Source: Pararobbsia silviterrae
GTDB lineage: Bacteria > Pseudomonadota > Gammaproteobacteria > Burkholderiales > Burkholderiaceae
Direction of reading: 5' to 3'
Length of the DNA stretch: 64,000 nt
Assembly: GCF_003628125.1 (NCBI RefSeq)
Contig: NZ_RBZU01000002.1
Span: forward strand, 496,001-560,000
Position numbers and translations under genes: made by a program. Under the pieces are notes generated by a model, which did not search any database, was not told the DNA's origin, and was given only the letters and a program-made list of their open reading frames with translations. Positions 55,739-64,000 of this stretch are shown one piece after another (position 1 is the stretch's first letter; each line of letters starts with the position of its first letter).

Positions 55739-57208
55739 ATGCACGAAGAAGACTATACGGAGCACGATGGAATCGCGCTTTCCGAGCGGATTCGCAACGG
55801 TGACGTGACGGCGGCGGAGCTCTTGGAGTGCGCGATCGGATTGGCGGAGCGCCTGAACCCTCAGCTCAATGCGATCTGCTATCCGGAGTTCGACGCGACG
55901 CGTGAAGTCGCCGCGGCATGGGCGTCGAAAGGCGTTTTCCATGGGATCCCGTTTTTGCTCAAAGACTCCGGGCTTGCCTCGTCACGCTTTGAGTCGAAGC
56001 TCGGCTCCTCGCTGTTCGACAGCACGCGCTATGCGGCGAATGCCACGCTGGTTTCACGTTTCGAGGCTGCAGGGCTCATTCCTTTTGCGAGAACGACCGT
56101 CCCCGAACTCTGCATGGCGCCCACCACGGAAGCCCTGCGCAACGGCGGTCCGACTCGAAATCCGTATGACGCCTCGCGTTCCGCCGGTGGATCGAGCGGC
56201 GGCGCCGCGGCGAGTGTCGCGACCGGAATCGTCCCCATCGCGCATGGAAGCGATGGCGCCGGTTCGATTCGTATTCCTGCATCGTGCTGCGGCGTATTCG
56301 GCTTGAAGCCGTCTCGAGGCCGGGTCCCGATGGGACCGTACCGCGGTGAAGGTTGGGGCGGCTTGGCCGTCGACGGCGTCATCACGCGCACGGTTCGCGA
56401 TACGGCACGAGCGCTGGATTCGGTAAGCGGCTTCGAGCCGGGCGCGCCGTACACCGCGCCGGCGCTCGAGCGTCCGCTCATGGCGGCGGTCGGGCGTGCT
56501 TTTGACAAGCCGCTTCGTATTTGCGTCTGGAAGGCGCCGTTGAATGCGATTCCGCTCGCTCCGGAATGCGCGGCGGCCGTCGATCGAACCGCCCGTCTCC
56601 TTTCGGAATTGGGGCATCACGTCGAATATCAGCCGGCGCCGGCGGATCTCGAATACGACGCGTTCGTCGCGGACCATATCCGGGTCCTGTCCGCAAATAT
56701 CGTGCTGTCGGTGGACGCGCGACTCAAAGCATTGGGCCGAACGCTGGCGAACGATGACCTCGAACCGGCGATCCGTGACGGCTACGCGTTCGGCAAGACC
56801 GTCTCGGCTTCGCAATACGCGGCCGCCGTCGCGCGCTTCCACTGGATCGGTCGAAAGCTCGATGCGCCGTTCGATACGTGGGACATCGTGCTCACGCCGA
56901 CGCTGAATCAGTTGCCTGCCACGCTCGGCGCGCTCGCCATGACCGGCACTTTCCAGTCCTTTCGCGAGAAGGTCGCGGCGTATTCGACGTATCTCGCGAT
57001 CGTGAATGCGTCGGGGCAACCGGCGGCAAGCGTGCCGACCTATTGGACGCAGGACGGATTGCCTGTGGGTACTCAGATCATTGCCCGATATGGCCGCGAA
57101 GATTTACTCATTCAACTCGCGTCGCAACTGGAAGCTACAGGCACGTGGCAACCATCGAAACGACGTCCGATTCTCAACATCCGGCAAGACGACAAGACGA
57201 GAGCGTAA
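55739..57208 (+). CDS. Amidase-signature hydrolase
   Basis: A 489-residue amidase that hydrolyses an aliphatic or aromatic amide. The Ser-cisSer-Lys triad is visible: Lys75 in PFLLKDSG, Ser152 in AGGSSGGAAA and Ser176 in DGAGSIRIPAS. It ends two bases before the MFS gene start, so the two are co-translated. Divergent IclR regulation is likely. It lacks a transamidosome partner, so it is a catabolic enzyme rather than GatA. Confidence 0.93.
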   Translation: MHEEDYTEHDGIALSERIRNGDVTAAELLECAIGLAERLNPQLNAICYPEFDATREVAAAWASKGVFHGIPFLLKDSGLASSRFESKLGSSLFDSTRYAANATLVSRFEAAGLIPFARTTVPELCMAPTTEALRNGGPTRNPYDASRSAGGSSGGAAASVATGIVPIAHGSDGAGSIRIPASCCGVFGLKPSRGRVPMGPYRGEGWGGLAVDGVITRTVRDTARALDSVSGFEPGAPYTAPALERPLMAAVGRAFDKPLRICVWKAPLNAIPLAPECAAAVDRTARLLSELGHHVEYQPAPADLEYDAFVADHIRVLSANIVLSVDARLKALGRTLANDDLEPAIRDGYAFGKTVSASQYAAAVARFHWIGRKLDAPFDTWDIVLTPTLNQLPATLGALAMTGTFQSFREKVAAYSTYLAIVNASGQPAASVPTYWTQDGLPVGTQIIARYGREDLLIQLASQLEATGTWQPSKRRPILNIRQDDKTRA

Positions 57209-57210
57209 CG

Positions 57211-58524
57211 ATGGAAAACCGAATGACGACAGCGCCCGCTCGTGGAGCGGACGCCACGATGGAAAACGCGGCCTACGCAAAGATCACTTTGCGTCTGATC
57301 CCCTTGCTTTTTATTTGCTACGTCGCAGCCTATCTCGACCGCGTGAACGTCGGCTTTGCGAAGCTCCAGATGCTTTCGGATTTGCAGTTCAGCGAGACGG
57401 TTTACGGTCTTGGTGCGGGAATTTTCTTCATCGGCTATGCGGTATGCGAAGTGCCGAGCAACATCATGCTTCACAAAGTCGGTGCGCGAGTTTGGCTGTC
57501 GCGCATCATGCTGACCTGGGGCGTTCTCGCGGGGGCCATGATTTTCGTCAAGACACCGACGACGTTTTATATCCTTCGGCTGCTGCTGGGCATCGCCGAG
57601 GCCGGGTTTCTTCCGGGCGTCGTGCACTACTTGACGTATTGGTACCCGAGTGCAAAGCGCGGTCGCGTGGCGGCCATTTTCTTTACCGCGATTCCGGCAT
57701 CCGGTCTCATCGGCGGACCGCTGTCCGGCTGGATCATGCAATCCTTGAGCGGCGCACACGGGTTCGCCGGCTGGCAGTGGATGTTTCTTGTCGAGGCCGT
57801 GCCCTCGATCGTTCTCGCGTTCGTCTTGTTCTTCAAGTTGCCGAATCGAATTGCCGACGCGAGCTGGCTGGACGCCGAGGAAAAGCATCTTCTCCAGAAG
57901 GCGATCGACGAAGATGAAGCGCAGAAGCAGCATGTCCCGATCGCTCGAATCTTTACGGACAAGCGTGTGCTGATTCTGATCGCCGTCTGCTATTGCCTTG
58001 CACTCGGCAACTACGGCATCAGTTTCTGGTTGCCTTCCATCATTAAAGCGACCGGTGTCAAGAGCATCCTCGAAACCGGTTTGCTGTCGGCCATCCCGTC
58101 GGCCGCGGCCATCGTTGGGATGGTGCTCCTCGGCCGCAGTGCGGACCGGACGCGGCAACGGAAATGGCATCTTGGCGCGGCAATGGCAATCGGCGGCCTC
58201 GGCATGTGGCTAAGCGTCGTATTCAGTTCGAACACGGCGCTGGCGCTGACCGCGCTCTCGATCGCATCGATCGGCGCATTTGCCGGCAACGCGCTGTTCT
58301 GGAGCTTGCCGACGGCGTTCCTCGCAGGAGCGGGCGCCGCCGCCGCCGTCGCGTTCATCAACTGTACGACGAGCACGGCGGGGTTTCTGAGCCCCTACCT
58401 GATCGGTTGGGTCAAAGATGCGACGGGCAGCACGGATGCCGCGATGCTCATTCTCGCCGGGTTCTACGCGTTGGGACTGCTCATCCTCGCTGTCTTCGTG
58501 CCGGCGCGCCTGGTAAACCGTTGA
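57211..58524 (+). CDS. MFS anion:cation symporter-type transporter
   Basis: A 437-residue permease of the ACS subfamily, with 12 helices. The ATG at 57211 is chosen because upstream codons lie within the amidase gene. Hallmarks are PLLFICYVAAYLDRVNVGFAK at helix 1, RLLLGIAEAGFLPGVVHYLT at helix 4 and NYGISFWLPSIIKATG at helix 7. Relatives take up organic acids such as phthalate, hydroxyphenylacetate or dicarboxylates. It probably imports the substrate of the amidase/imidase pathway. Confidence 0.9.
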   Translation: MENRMTTAPARGADATMENAAYAKITLRLIPLLFICYVAAYLDRVNVGFAKLQMLSDLQFSETVYGLGAGIFFIGYAVCEVPSNIMLHKVGARVWLSRIMLTWGVLAGAMIFVKTPTTFYILRLLLGIAEAGFLPGVVHYLTYWYPSAKRGRVAAIFFTAIPASGLIGGPLSGWIMQSLSGAHGFAGWQWMFLVEAVPSIVLAFVLFFKLPNRIADASWLDAEEKHLLQKAIDEDEAQKQHVPIARIFTDKRVLILIAVCYCLALGNYGISFWLPSIIKATGVKSILETGLLSAIPSAAAIVGMVLLGRSADRTRQRKWHLGAAMAIGGLGMWLSVVFSSNTALALTALSIASIGAFAGNALFWSLPTAFLAGAGAAAAVAFINCTTSTAGFLSPYLIGWVKDATGSTDAAMLILAGFYALGLLILAVFVPARLVNR

Positions 58525-58596
58525 CGGCGGGTCGCACGCGTTCTCTGCGCGCGCGAGTCATCGAGCGGATGATTGCTATAAACAAGGAGCCGAACC

Positions 58597-59439
58597 ATGT
58601 CGCTGAAGCTACCCCAGGGAAAACGAATCGCGGTCAATATAGGCGTCGACTTCGATGCGCAGTCCGTGTGGATGACGTCTTTCGGCCTGACTTCGCCGGG
58701 CTATCTGTCGCGTGGGGAATACGGCGCCGTGGTCGCGGCGCCGAGACTGCTCGCGGAACTGAACCGCTTCGACATCAAGTCGACGTGGTTCACGCCCACG
58801 CACACCATGCAGACATTTCCGCGTCAGTTCGAGGAGGTTTTAAAGAATGGGCACGAAATCGGTGCCCATGGCTGCGTACACGAAAAAGTCGGTGGCCTGA
58901 GCGAGGAGGCTGAACGTGCGCTGATGGAGAAGCAGCTCGGTCTGCACCAGTCCATCATCGGCAAGCGTCCGCGAGGATACCGTTCACCCTCGTGGGACTT
59001 GACTGAAAACACGTTGACGATTTTGGAGGACCATGGATTCGAGTGGGATTCCTCGCTCATGGGCCGCGACTTCGAGCCTTACCGTCCGTGCAATGTCACG
59101 ATACGCGAAGACGGCGGCAACATCTTCAGCGAGCCTAGCAAGAAGATTCTTGAAATGCCCGTGTCATGGCATCTCGACGATTTTCCTGTCATCGAGTACG
59201 TGCCACGCATGAACGCGGGAATGTCGCCGCCGGAAGTGGTCCTTCAGCGGTGGCTCGACCATTTCACCTACGCGTATGAAGAAGTCCGAAACGCGGCGGT
59301 GTTCTTTACCTTCCATCCTCAGTCGATCGGAAAAGCACCGTACATCATGATGCTGCGGCGGCTGCTTGAAAAAATTTCGTCGTATCAAGGCGTCTGGTTT
59401 GCGACGATGAGCGAGATTCACGACTGCTGGGAAGACTAG
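58597..59439 (+). CDS. Polysaccharide-deacetylase-fold hydrolase (PuuE/cyclic-imidase-like)
   Basis: A 280-residue NodB-fold protein. GVDFDAQS, GHEIGAHGCVHE and YRSPSWDLTEN cover the metal-site motifs, and the sequence has no signal peptide, unlike cell-wall deacetylases. Cytosolic members of this branch include PuuE allantoinase and the bacterial cyclic imide hydrolase. AGGAG precedes the ATG. Its position beside an amidase and an MFS importer suggests imide to half-amide to dicarboxylate. The exact substrate is unknown. Confidence 0.85.
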   Translation: MSLKLPQGKRIAVNIGVDFDAQSVWMTSFGLTSPGYLSRGEYGAVVAAPRLLAELNRFDIKSTWFTPTHTMQTFPRQFEEVLKNGHEIGAHGCVHEKVGGLSEEAERALMEKQLGLHQSIIGKRPRGYRSPSWDLTENTLTILEDHGFEWDSSLMGRDFEPYRPCNVTIREDGGNIFSEPSKKILEMPVSWHLDDFPVIEYVPRMNAGMSPPEVVLQRWLDHFTYAYEEVRNAAVFFTFHPQSIGKAPYIMMLRRLLEKISSYQGVWFATMSEIHDCWED

Positions 59440-59542
59440 CGTATCGCAACGCGATGCGATGTCATCAAGGCAAGACGCGCTGACGGTGAGCGCGGTATTT
59501 GGGTTAGATGGCGCGATACGCCATCGCATTGGGGTCAGCGCA

Positions 59543-60304
59543 ATGGGAAGGTTTCAAGGGCGTGTCGTCGCCATATCAGGTGCAGCCTCGGGCTTGGGTC
59601 GTGACATCGCCCAAGGCCTCGCGACGGAAGGGGCCGCGAAACTCTATTTGTTTGATGTCGACGCAAAAGGTCTGGCGGACACGGCCGGTTCGATTGCCGC
59701 GCCGACGGTCCAGCTGTGTTGTGACGTCGCGGATGAAACGAGCGTTTCGCGGGCGTGGCAGCAGGCGTCGGACATCGACGGTCTCGACGTCCTCCTGACG
59801 GCGGCCGGCACAATTGGCGCCGGAACGCCGATCGAAGCATGCAGCGTGGCGGAATGGGACCGGATATTCAACATCAACGTCCGCGGCACATTCTTGATGG
59901 TCAAGTATGCGTTGCCGCATCTCCGCAAAAACAAGGGGAATATCGTGACGTTCGGTTCGTCGGCGGGCTTGGCCGGAAGCGGGACGTTGCCGGCGTACTC
60001 GGCGTCCAAAGGCGCGGTCGCGATGTTCACGCGAAGTCTCGCGCTCGCTCACGCGAGCGACGGCATACGCGTGAATAGCGTATGTCCGGGCTCGATCGAA
60101 ACACCGATGTTGCAAGCGACTTTCGACGCGGCCGGCAGTCCGGAGGCCGTCGCCGCGCGCAAGGCCGAATATCTGAAGCGATACCCGCTCGGAAGGTTCG
60201 GTGCCGCGCGTGAGGTCACGGATGCCGCGCTGTTTCTCGCGAGCGATCAAGCGTCGTACACGACCGGCGTATGTCTGCCTGTGGATGGAGGGCGTCTGGC
60301 ATGA
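59543..60304 (+). CDS. Short-chain dehydrogenase/reductase, first copy
   Basis: A 253-residue SDR. The cofactor loop is SGAASGLG, the active-site Tyr and Lys are in YSASKG, and Ser lies in TFGSSAGLAG; a C-terminal PGSIETPML follows. The ATG at 59543 is chosen over upstream codons. It ends in an ATGA overlap with a second SDR, and lies 103 bases after the deacetylase-like gene. It probably oxidises or reduces a hydroxyl group in the same catabolic route. Confidence 0.9.
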   Translation: MGRFQGRVVAISGAASGLGRDIAQGLATEGAAKLYLFDVDAKGLADTAGSIAAPTVQLCCDVADETSVSRAWQQASDIDGLDVLLTAAGTIGAGTPIEACSVAEWDRIFNINVRGTFLMVKYALPHLRKNKGNIVTFGSSAGLAGSGTLPAYSASKGAVAMFTRSLALAHASDGIRVNSVCPGSIETPMLQATFDAAGSPEAVAARKAEYLKRYPLGRFGAAREVTDAALFLASDQASYTTGVCLPVDGGRLA

Positions 60305-61032
60305 GCGAAATGACGAGTCGATTGGCGTTGGTGACAGGCGGGAATCAAGGGATCGGCCTCGCAACCGTGGAGCGATTGGTTCGCGACGGGTATCACGTGT
60401 TGGCGGTCGATGTCAGTGCCAGTCATCTTCAAGACCTGCCTGTCACGTGGTTGGAATTGGATCTCACCGCGAGCGATGCGCCGGCCACTATTGTGTCGAA
60501 GCTCACGACGCTTGCGCCGAAGCTCGATGTCCTCGTCAACAACGCCGGCATCGGTGGTTCAAAGCGTCTGGAAGACAGCGATGACGCGCTGATCGACCGC
60601 ATTGTCGATGTCAATTTGCGTGCGGTGCTAAGGTTGACGCGGGATTGCATACCGCTCATGGCGAATCCGTCGGCCATCGTCAATGTCGCGTCCGTGTACG
60701 GCGAGACGGGTTTTCCCGGCTCCACGGCCTATGCCGTCGCCAAGGCGGGGATCTCTCAGTTCACGCGGCAACTGGCGTCTGAAATATCGCCGCGAGGTAT
60801 TCGGGTGAATGCGGTCGCTCCGGGCCTGATACGCACACCGATGACCGAAGCCAGGCTCGAACGCGATGACGCGTACCGCAAGGCCATGCTTGATGCCACA
60901 CCCCTGCGGCGAGTCGGTTTGCCGAAGGACGTGGCTTCGGTCATTTCGTTTCTTTGCGGCGACCAATCGGATTTCGTCAATGGACAGGTGATCGCCGTTG
61001 ACGGTGGATGGTTGAGTTGCCGGTCGCTGTAG
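60301..61032 (+). CDS. Short-chain dehydrogenase/reductase, second copy
   Basis: A 243-residue SDR translationally coupled to the first (ATGA). The cofactor loop is TGGNQGIG, with NNAGIG, Ser in NVASVYGE, and catalytic YAVAKAG. The C-terminal GLIRTPMTEA and VDGGWLSC are typical of SDRs related to 3-oxoacyl reductases. Two SDRs side by side may give successive redox steps or act on stereoisomers. It closes the IclR-linked operon. Confidence 0.9.
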   Translation: MSEMTSRLALVTGGNQGIGLATVERLVRDGYHVLAVDVSASHLQDLPVTWLELDLTASDAPATIVSKLTTLAPKLDVLVNNAGIGGSKRLEDSDDALIDRIVDVNLRAVLRLTRDCIPLMANPSAIVNVASVYGETGFPGSTAYAVAKAGISQFTRQLASEISPRGIRVNAVAPGLIRTPMTEARLERDDAYRKAMLDATPLRRVGLPKDVASVISFLCGDQSDFVNGQVIAVDGGWLSCRSL

Positions 61033-61119
61033 CGCGCCTTTCCACAGCGGCGGCTATATTTTTCAAGGGCTGCACGACTCCCTAAGACGACGACGCGTTC
61101 CCTTCATCAGCGTGCCGAG

Positions 61120-61345
61120 GAGGCTCGACGTCGCCGGCTCGATGCGCTCGCACCGCGTGATCGACGTACTGCGTCGATTGATCAGCGTGCGTGGAGTACC
61201 GCGAGATATTCGGTCGGACAACGGTCCCGATGCGTGAGTGCGCGACGACTTGACCGGGCTTGCGAGGAGCGCATCGAAACGGTCTTATCGATCCAGGCAA
61301 GCCGTGGCGGAACGGAGCGCGCTGCACCGATTCAAAGGCGCAGCT
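61120..61345 (+). mobile_element. Remnant of an IS3-type transposase
   Basis: Degenerate transposase sequence is readable in two plus-strand frames. RVIDVLRRLISVRGVPRDIR followed by SDNGPD (about 61147-61215) matches the DDE core, including the second Asp, and is broken by an in-frame TGA. IDPGKPWRNGA (about 61285-61320) is the later conserved block, in another frame. No terminal inverted repeats or orfA are seen. It is a decayed fragment. Confidence 0.72.
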
Positions 61346-61378
61346 CACGTCGGCGGATACGCTTCAGCTTGGGCGTCG

Positions 61379-63220
61379 CTATGCCTTGGCCTTCGGACGA
61401 CGAGAGGCCGGGAGATGCGCCGGCAGCGTGTTTGCCGCCTGTAGCCAAAATGCGAGCTCCGGGTTCCCCGGTTTCCCCGCCGCGGGAAAGTACTTGTCTT
61501 GCCACGCGTCATTGTCTTGGAGGCCCTGCCATGTGTCCTTTGTGCCGTGCTGCGCCAACAGATAACGCCACCGATAGTGGTCATAGACATCGAGCACGTG
61601 TACCGCGTAGGCCGAGGCGAGACTCACATTACCTTCGATGATGAGCAAGTTTTCGTCATTGGTGAATGAGGCCTTGTTCCCCAGATTGTGGCTCCCGACG
61701 ATGACGGTGCAGCTTTCCGGGTCAAACGGGTCAATGACGACGATTTTGTCGTGAATGACGGCATGGCCCGCACTGAGCAACTCTTTCTCCCAGGTTCCGA
61801 AGGCGTCGTTGACACCGGTCGCGGGAATGACCTGGGCCGGGTCATCCGGCGTCGTGTGATTGTCGTGCAGGTCGATGACGAAGTTTCCGGCGCGAACGGC
61901 GTTTGTGAGCGCGCCACGGATGAATAGCTTCGGATTCGCCACCTGCGCGCTGGCTGCGGCGTCGATGATGCTGGGCTGACCGGGGTCATAGGCAAGGAAC
62001 AGCACAGCCGAGTTTGCCTTCTCGATACGCGCGTAGACGTCTGCCATATCGACTGGCGTAACGGACTTGGCCTTGCTCTTTTGGGCCGTGTTCGGGGAAA
62101 ACCAGGCGGTTCCTTTGCGCGCGCCGGGTACGTCGACGGAGTGCGGCTGCTGGTTCGCCGTTCGTAGCGCCTTGCTTTGCAGGGCGTGCGGGTCGCCTTG
62201 AGCCTCCACGGTATCTTTCTTCAGAGCCGTCCAATATTCGAGGTACTGGTTGGCGACCGAAGATGAGCGGACGATCATGCTGTTATTCGTTTGCGCACAC
62301 AGTCCGGTGGGCGTCCAGTTTGTCGAGCCTGTGAGGACCGCAAGCGGGCCGTTGTTCGCGTCGGTCAGCAACATGAACTTGTTGTGGCCGATATGATTGC
62401 CGTCCGGAAACATCCGGTCGATGATGTCCACGCCGGATTGATGGAGCGCCTCGCGCGCAGGCGCGTTCTCCGTATCGATGTCGCCCGTCTTGCTGTCAAA
62501 AGTATTCGACAGAATCAGGTGCAACTGTTTGTTGCCAACGAGAGACGCTTCGAGCTGCGGGTCGGATAGCTCATAGAGCGCCCCATAGCACCGACCGCCT
62601 TTTGCCTTTGCTTCTACCAAGAGTGAGGGGAGGACATTGACCAGGTCACCCGCGAGCGCCTTGCGCAGGGAGTCGTTGGGGTTGGCGATGCGCTTTAGCA
62701 GCGTGCCGGATGCCGGCGTGCCATTACGACCGGACGGGAGTTCTCTGGACAACGCCTGGGTCGCGAGGATGCCGCGATTAAAGTAACAAGCGAGCGAAGC
62801 GGGCGCCTCGGCAGGTCCATGGTTCGCGTTCAAGCCTATCGGCTGCGAGAAGATGGGGTTCACGCCAGGAAGCGGCGTCAGATTAGGGCGTGCACCCGGT
62901 GCGAACGTGCCGCCCATGGGAACGATCTGATACACGAATGTTTGCCCGGGCGTCAGACCCTTCACAAAAAGGTCTTTCCAAAAGAATTTTTGAATGGGAC
63001 TCTGAGCCGTTGTTTGACCGCCTTGCGCGCCATCGGGGTCGGAAGTGAATCCGGCCATCGCAGGAAGCGAATCGCCTTGAAGCTCGTGACTGGACGTATT
63101 GGCTTTGTCGGCTGCAATGCGTCGTATATCGAAGCCCACGCAACCCGGCAGTTTCTCGACGAACGTCCAGGCGATGAGGATGACATCGTTGTTAGAAAAT
63201 GCGATGCACTTCGTGGTCAT
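61379..63220 (-). CDS. Phospholipase D-like protein with two HKD motifs
   Basis: A 613-residue protein. The ATG at 63220 is preferred because AGGAG lies 6 bases upstream. Two HKD half-sites are present: HNKFMLLTDANNG with GSTNWT, and HDKIVVIDPFDPE with GSHNLG, giving the usual paired active site of phospholipase D, nuclease or synthase enzymes. The N-terminal 150 residues are a separate beta-rich module (WTFVEKLPGCVGFDIRRI). There is no Sec signal. It may be a nuclease or phospholipase, possibly exported by a secretion system; nothing nearby confirms this. An IS remnant sits just beyond its 3' end. Confidence 0.87.
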   Translation of the reverse strand: MTTKCIAFSNNDVILIAWTFVEKLPGCVGFDIRRIAADKANTSSHELQGDSLPAMAGFTSDPDGAQGGQTTAQSPIQKFFWKDLFVKGLTPGQTFVYQIVPMGGTFAPGARPNLTPLPGVNPIFSQPIGLNANHGPAEAPASLACYFNRGILATQALSRELPSGRNGTPASGTLLKRIANPNDSLRKALAGDLVNVLPSLLVEAKAKGGRCYGALYELSDPQLEASLVGNKQLHLILSNTFDSKTGDIDTENAPAREALHQSGVDIIDRMFPDGNHIGHNKFMLLTDANNGPLAVLTGSTNWTPTGLCAQTNNSMIVRSSSVANQYLEYWTALKKDTVEAQGDPHALQSKALRTANQQPHSVDVPGARKGTAWFSPNTAQKSKAKSVTPVDMADVYARIEKANSAVLFLAYDPGQPSIIDAAASAQVANPKLFIRGALTNAVRAGNFVIDLHDNHTTPDDPAQVIPATGVNDAFGTWEKELLSAGHAVIHDKIVVIDPFDPESCTVIVGSHNLGNKASFTNDENLLIIEGNVSLASAYAVHVLDVYDHYRWRYLLAQHGTKDTWQGLQDNDAWQDKYFPAAGKPGNPELAFWLQAANTLPAHLPASRRPKAKA

Positions 63221-63702
63221 GTTTGTCTCCTTGCACGGGAGATGCACGCCGCATGCGCGGTGCGCATCGATGTGTCGGGTGTGTCGCGAGACTGAAACGA
63301 CGTTGCGCCTGCAGGCAAGCTAAAAAATGATAGGACGACGCGTTGAACTATTTATGGCGGAAACAAGGTCGTTCGCACATCGTAAACCCGGGCCGATGAT
63401 GGCGAGAAAGTCGGCACGCGTTAAAGGTGAAGTTAAAGGTGAAGTTAAAGGTGAACTTGATTCAACATCGCGCCTAGCGTGCGATGTTCGGTCGTGTGCT
63501 TTGCATGACGCATACGCTTGACGCTACCCCTCAATCCGACGGGGTCGGCTTCTCCGTGGTCTCGGCGCGAAGTCGGCCTGCCGCTGGCGAGCGATGCCGA
63601 GATTCGCGTCACCGAAACGACACGAACTCTTCATATAGTGTGCGCGACCGCGTCGAGTCGATTGCGGTCATTTTCTTTGATTCCGCGATTTGGTGCTGAT
63701 CC
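63221..63702. other. Intergenic region with 12-bp tandem repeat
   Basis: About 480 bases divergent between the phospholipase D-like gene and the STN gene. It holds a 12-bp repeat at 63421-63456. A 64-codon frame runs through it (63327-63521) but has no ribosome site and no family features. Promoters for both genes should lie here; none is clear. Confidence 0.5.
63421..63456. repeat. Three tandem copies of a 12-bp unit
   Basis: TTAAAGGTGAAG occurs at 63421-63432 and 63433-63444, and a third copy with one change at 63445-63456. The unit is a multiple of three and would encode VKGE repeats if translated. Confidence 0.9.
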
Positions 63703-64000
63703 ATGACGGCCAAGAAGACCCCGATCAGAGTCGTCGTGCTGATCGTGTGGCTGCTGGCCTGGAACGCCTTGTTGGCGCTCGAGGCGCGGGCGCAGTCGAT
63801 GAATCGACGTCAAGATGCACCACAAGATATGACAAGATTCGATATCGACGCGCAACCGCTTGACACGGCACTTGAGCAATACGGCGCAGCCTCCGGGCGC
63901 CCCGTGATCTTCGACTCGGCACTCGTCGCCGGCCGCGTGTCGACGAGCGTGCATGGTGTTTTCGGGCGCGAAGCGGCGCTCCAGTTGCTGCTCACGGGGA
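63703..64000 (+). CDS. STN-domain protein (TonB-dependent receptor/transducer type), 3' partial
   Basis: The frame opens at the ATG at 63703 and is still open at the right edge after 99 codons. A signal peptide (VVVLIVWLLAWNALLALEARAQ) is followed by the STN (secretin/TonB N-terminal) fold: FDIDAQPLDTALEQYGAASG, then PVIFDSALVAGRVST and LQLLLTG. STN domains receive or relay signals in FecA-type TonB receptors and also occur in secretins and in small STN proteins next to TonB or FecR genes. Which of these it is cannot be told from this fragment. Confidence 0.82.
   Translation, partial: MTAKKTPIRVVVLIVWLLAWNALLALEARAQSMNRRQDAPQDMTRFDIDAQPLDTALEQYGAASGRPVIFDSALVAGRVSTSVHGVFGREAALQLLLTG

Noticed and set aside
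63327-63521. 64-codon frame through the 12-bp repeat
   Set aside because: VKGE repeats come only from the tandem DNA; no ribosome site or conserved context.
1-64000. tRNA or rRNA genes
   Set aside because: No cloverleaf or rRNA-like conserved stretch was found by eye; a covariance-model search would be decisive.

Overview
The window is GC-rich DNA with dense genes, short intergenic gaps and many ATGA start/stop overlaps. The gene content suggests a beta-proteobacterium of the Burkholderia sensu lato type: a pyrimidine-degrading rut operon, a two-partner-secretion adhesin with an extended signal peptide, MacAB-TolC-type efflux, a GabR-controlled gab cluster, DUF1254/DUF1214 pairs and several AraC regulators. 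The genus cannot be fixed from the sequence alone. I see no rRNA, tRNA, CRISPR array or intact insertion sequence.

Layout. (1) 1-11.9 kb: the 3' part of an SbmA/YddA-type ABC exporter, a thioredoxin with a CAPC active site, a crotonase protein with a degenerate dehydrogenase half, and a secreted hypothetical protein. Facing them is a minus-strand operon: cysteine desulfurase, TauE-type permease, MacA, MacB and an outer-membrane efflux lipoprotein. This looks like the edge of a specialised-metabolite export and sulfur-handling locus. (2) 11.9-13.8 kb: a ROK-family gene remnant, a small lipoprotein and a long intergenic region with six 8-bp tandem repeats. (3) 13.8-25.2 kb: a two-partner secretion pair, with a 3190-residue TpsA exoprotein carrying 29 YDG repeats and its TpsB porin. 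(4) 25.5-35.4 kb: two DUF1254/DUF1214 proteins, a GH63-type glycosidase, a hydrophilic hypothetical protein, and an orphan PstS-like binding protein beside an MFS transporter. (5) 36-42.9 kb: the rut region, with rutABCD and rutF behind a RutR-like palindrome and a sigma-54-like promoter, then rutR, an AraC regulator and the permease gene rutG. No rutE is present in the window. (6) 43.1-44.6 kb: an AraC regulator and a kynurenine-formamidase-like cyclase. (7) 44.8-49.3 kb: a tightly coupled minus-strand operon encoding a fatty acid hydroxylase, a membrane desaturase, a KAS III fused to a TenA/haem-oxygenase-like domain, and an unrecognised protein. This is the best candidate here for an undescribed lipid-derived natural-product pathway. 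(8) 49.8-54.7 kb: gabD and gabT, divergent gabR and a GNAT acetyltransferase. (9) 54.8-61 kb: an IclR regulator divergent from an amidase, MFS transporter, PuuE/imidase-like deacetylase and two SDRs, a plausible amide/imide catabolic operon. (10) 61-64 kb: an IS3-type transposase remnant, a phospholipase D-like protein, a short tandem repeat, and the start of an STN-domain protein cut by the window edge.

How the parts work together. The rut genes take uracil to usable nitrogen, with RutR sensing and RutG uptake. The gab genes send GABA to succinate under GabR. The amidase/imidase cluster may yield carboxylates from cyclic imides. The TPS pair builds a surface adhesin. The two candidate metabolite loci (1-11.9 kb and 44.8-49.3 kb) are accessory in character.
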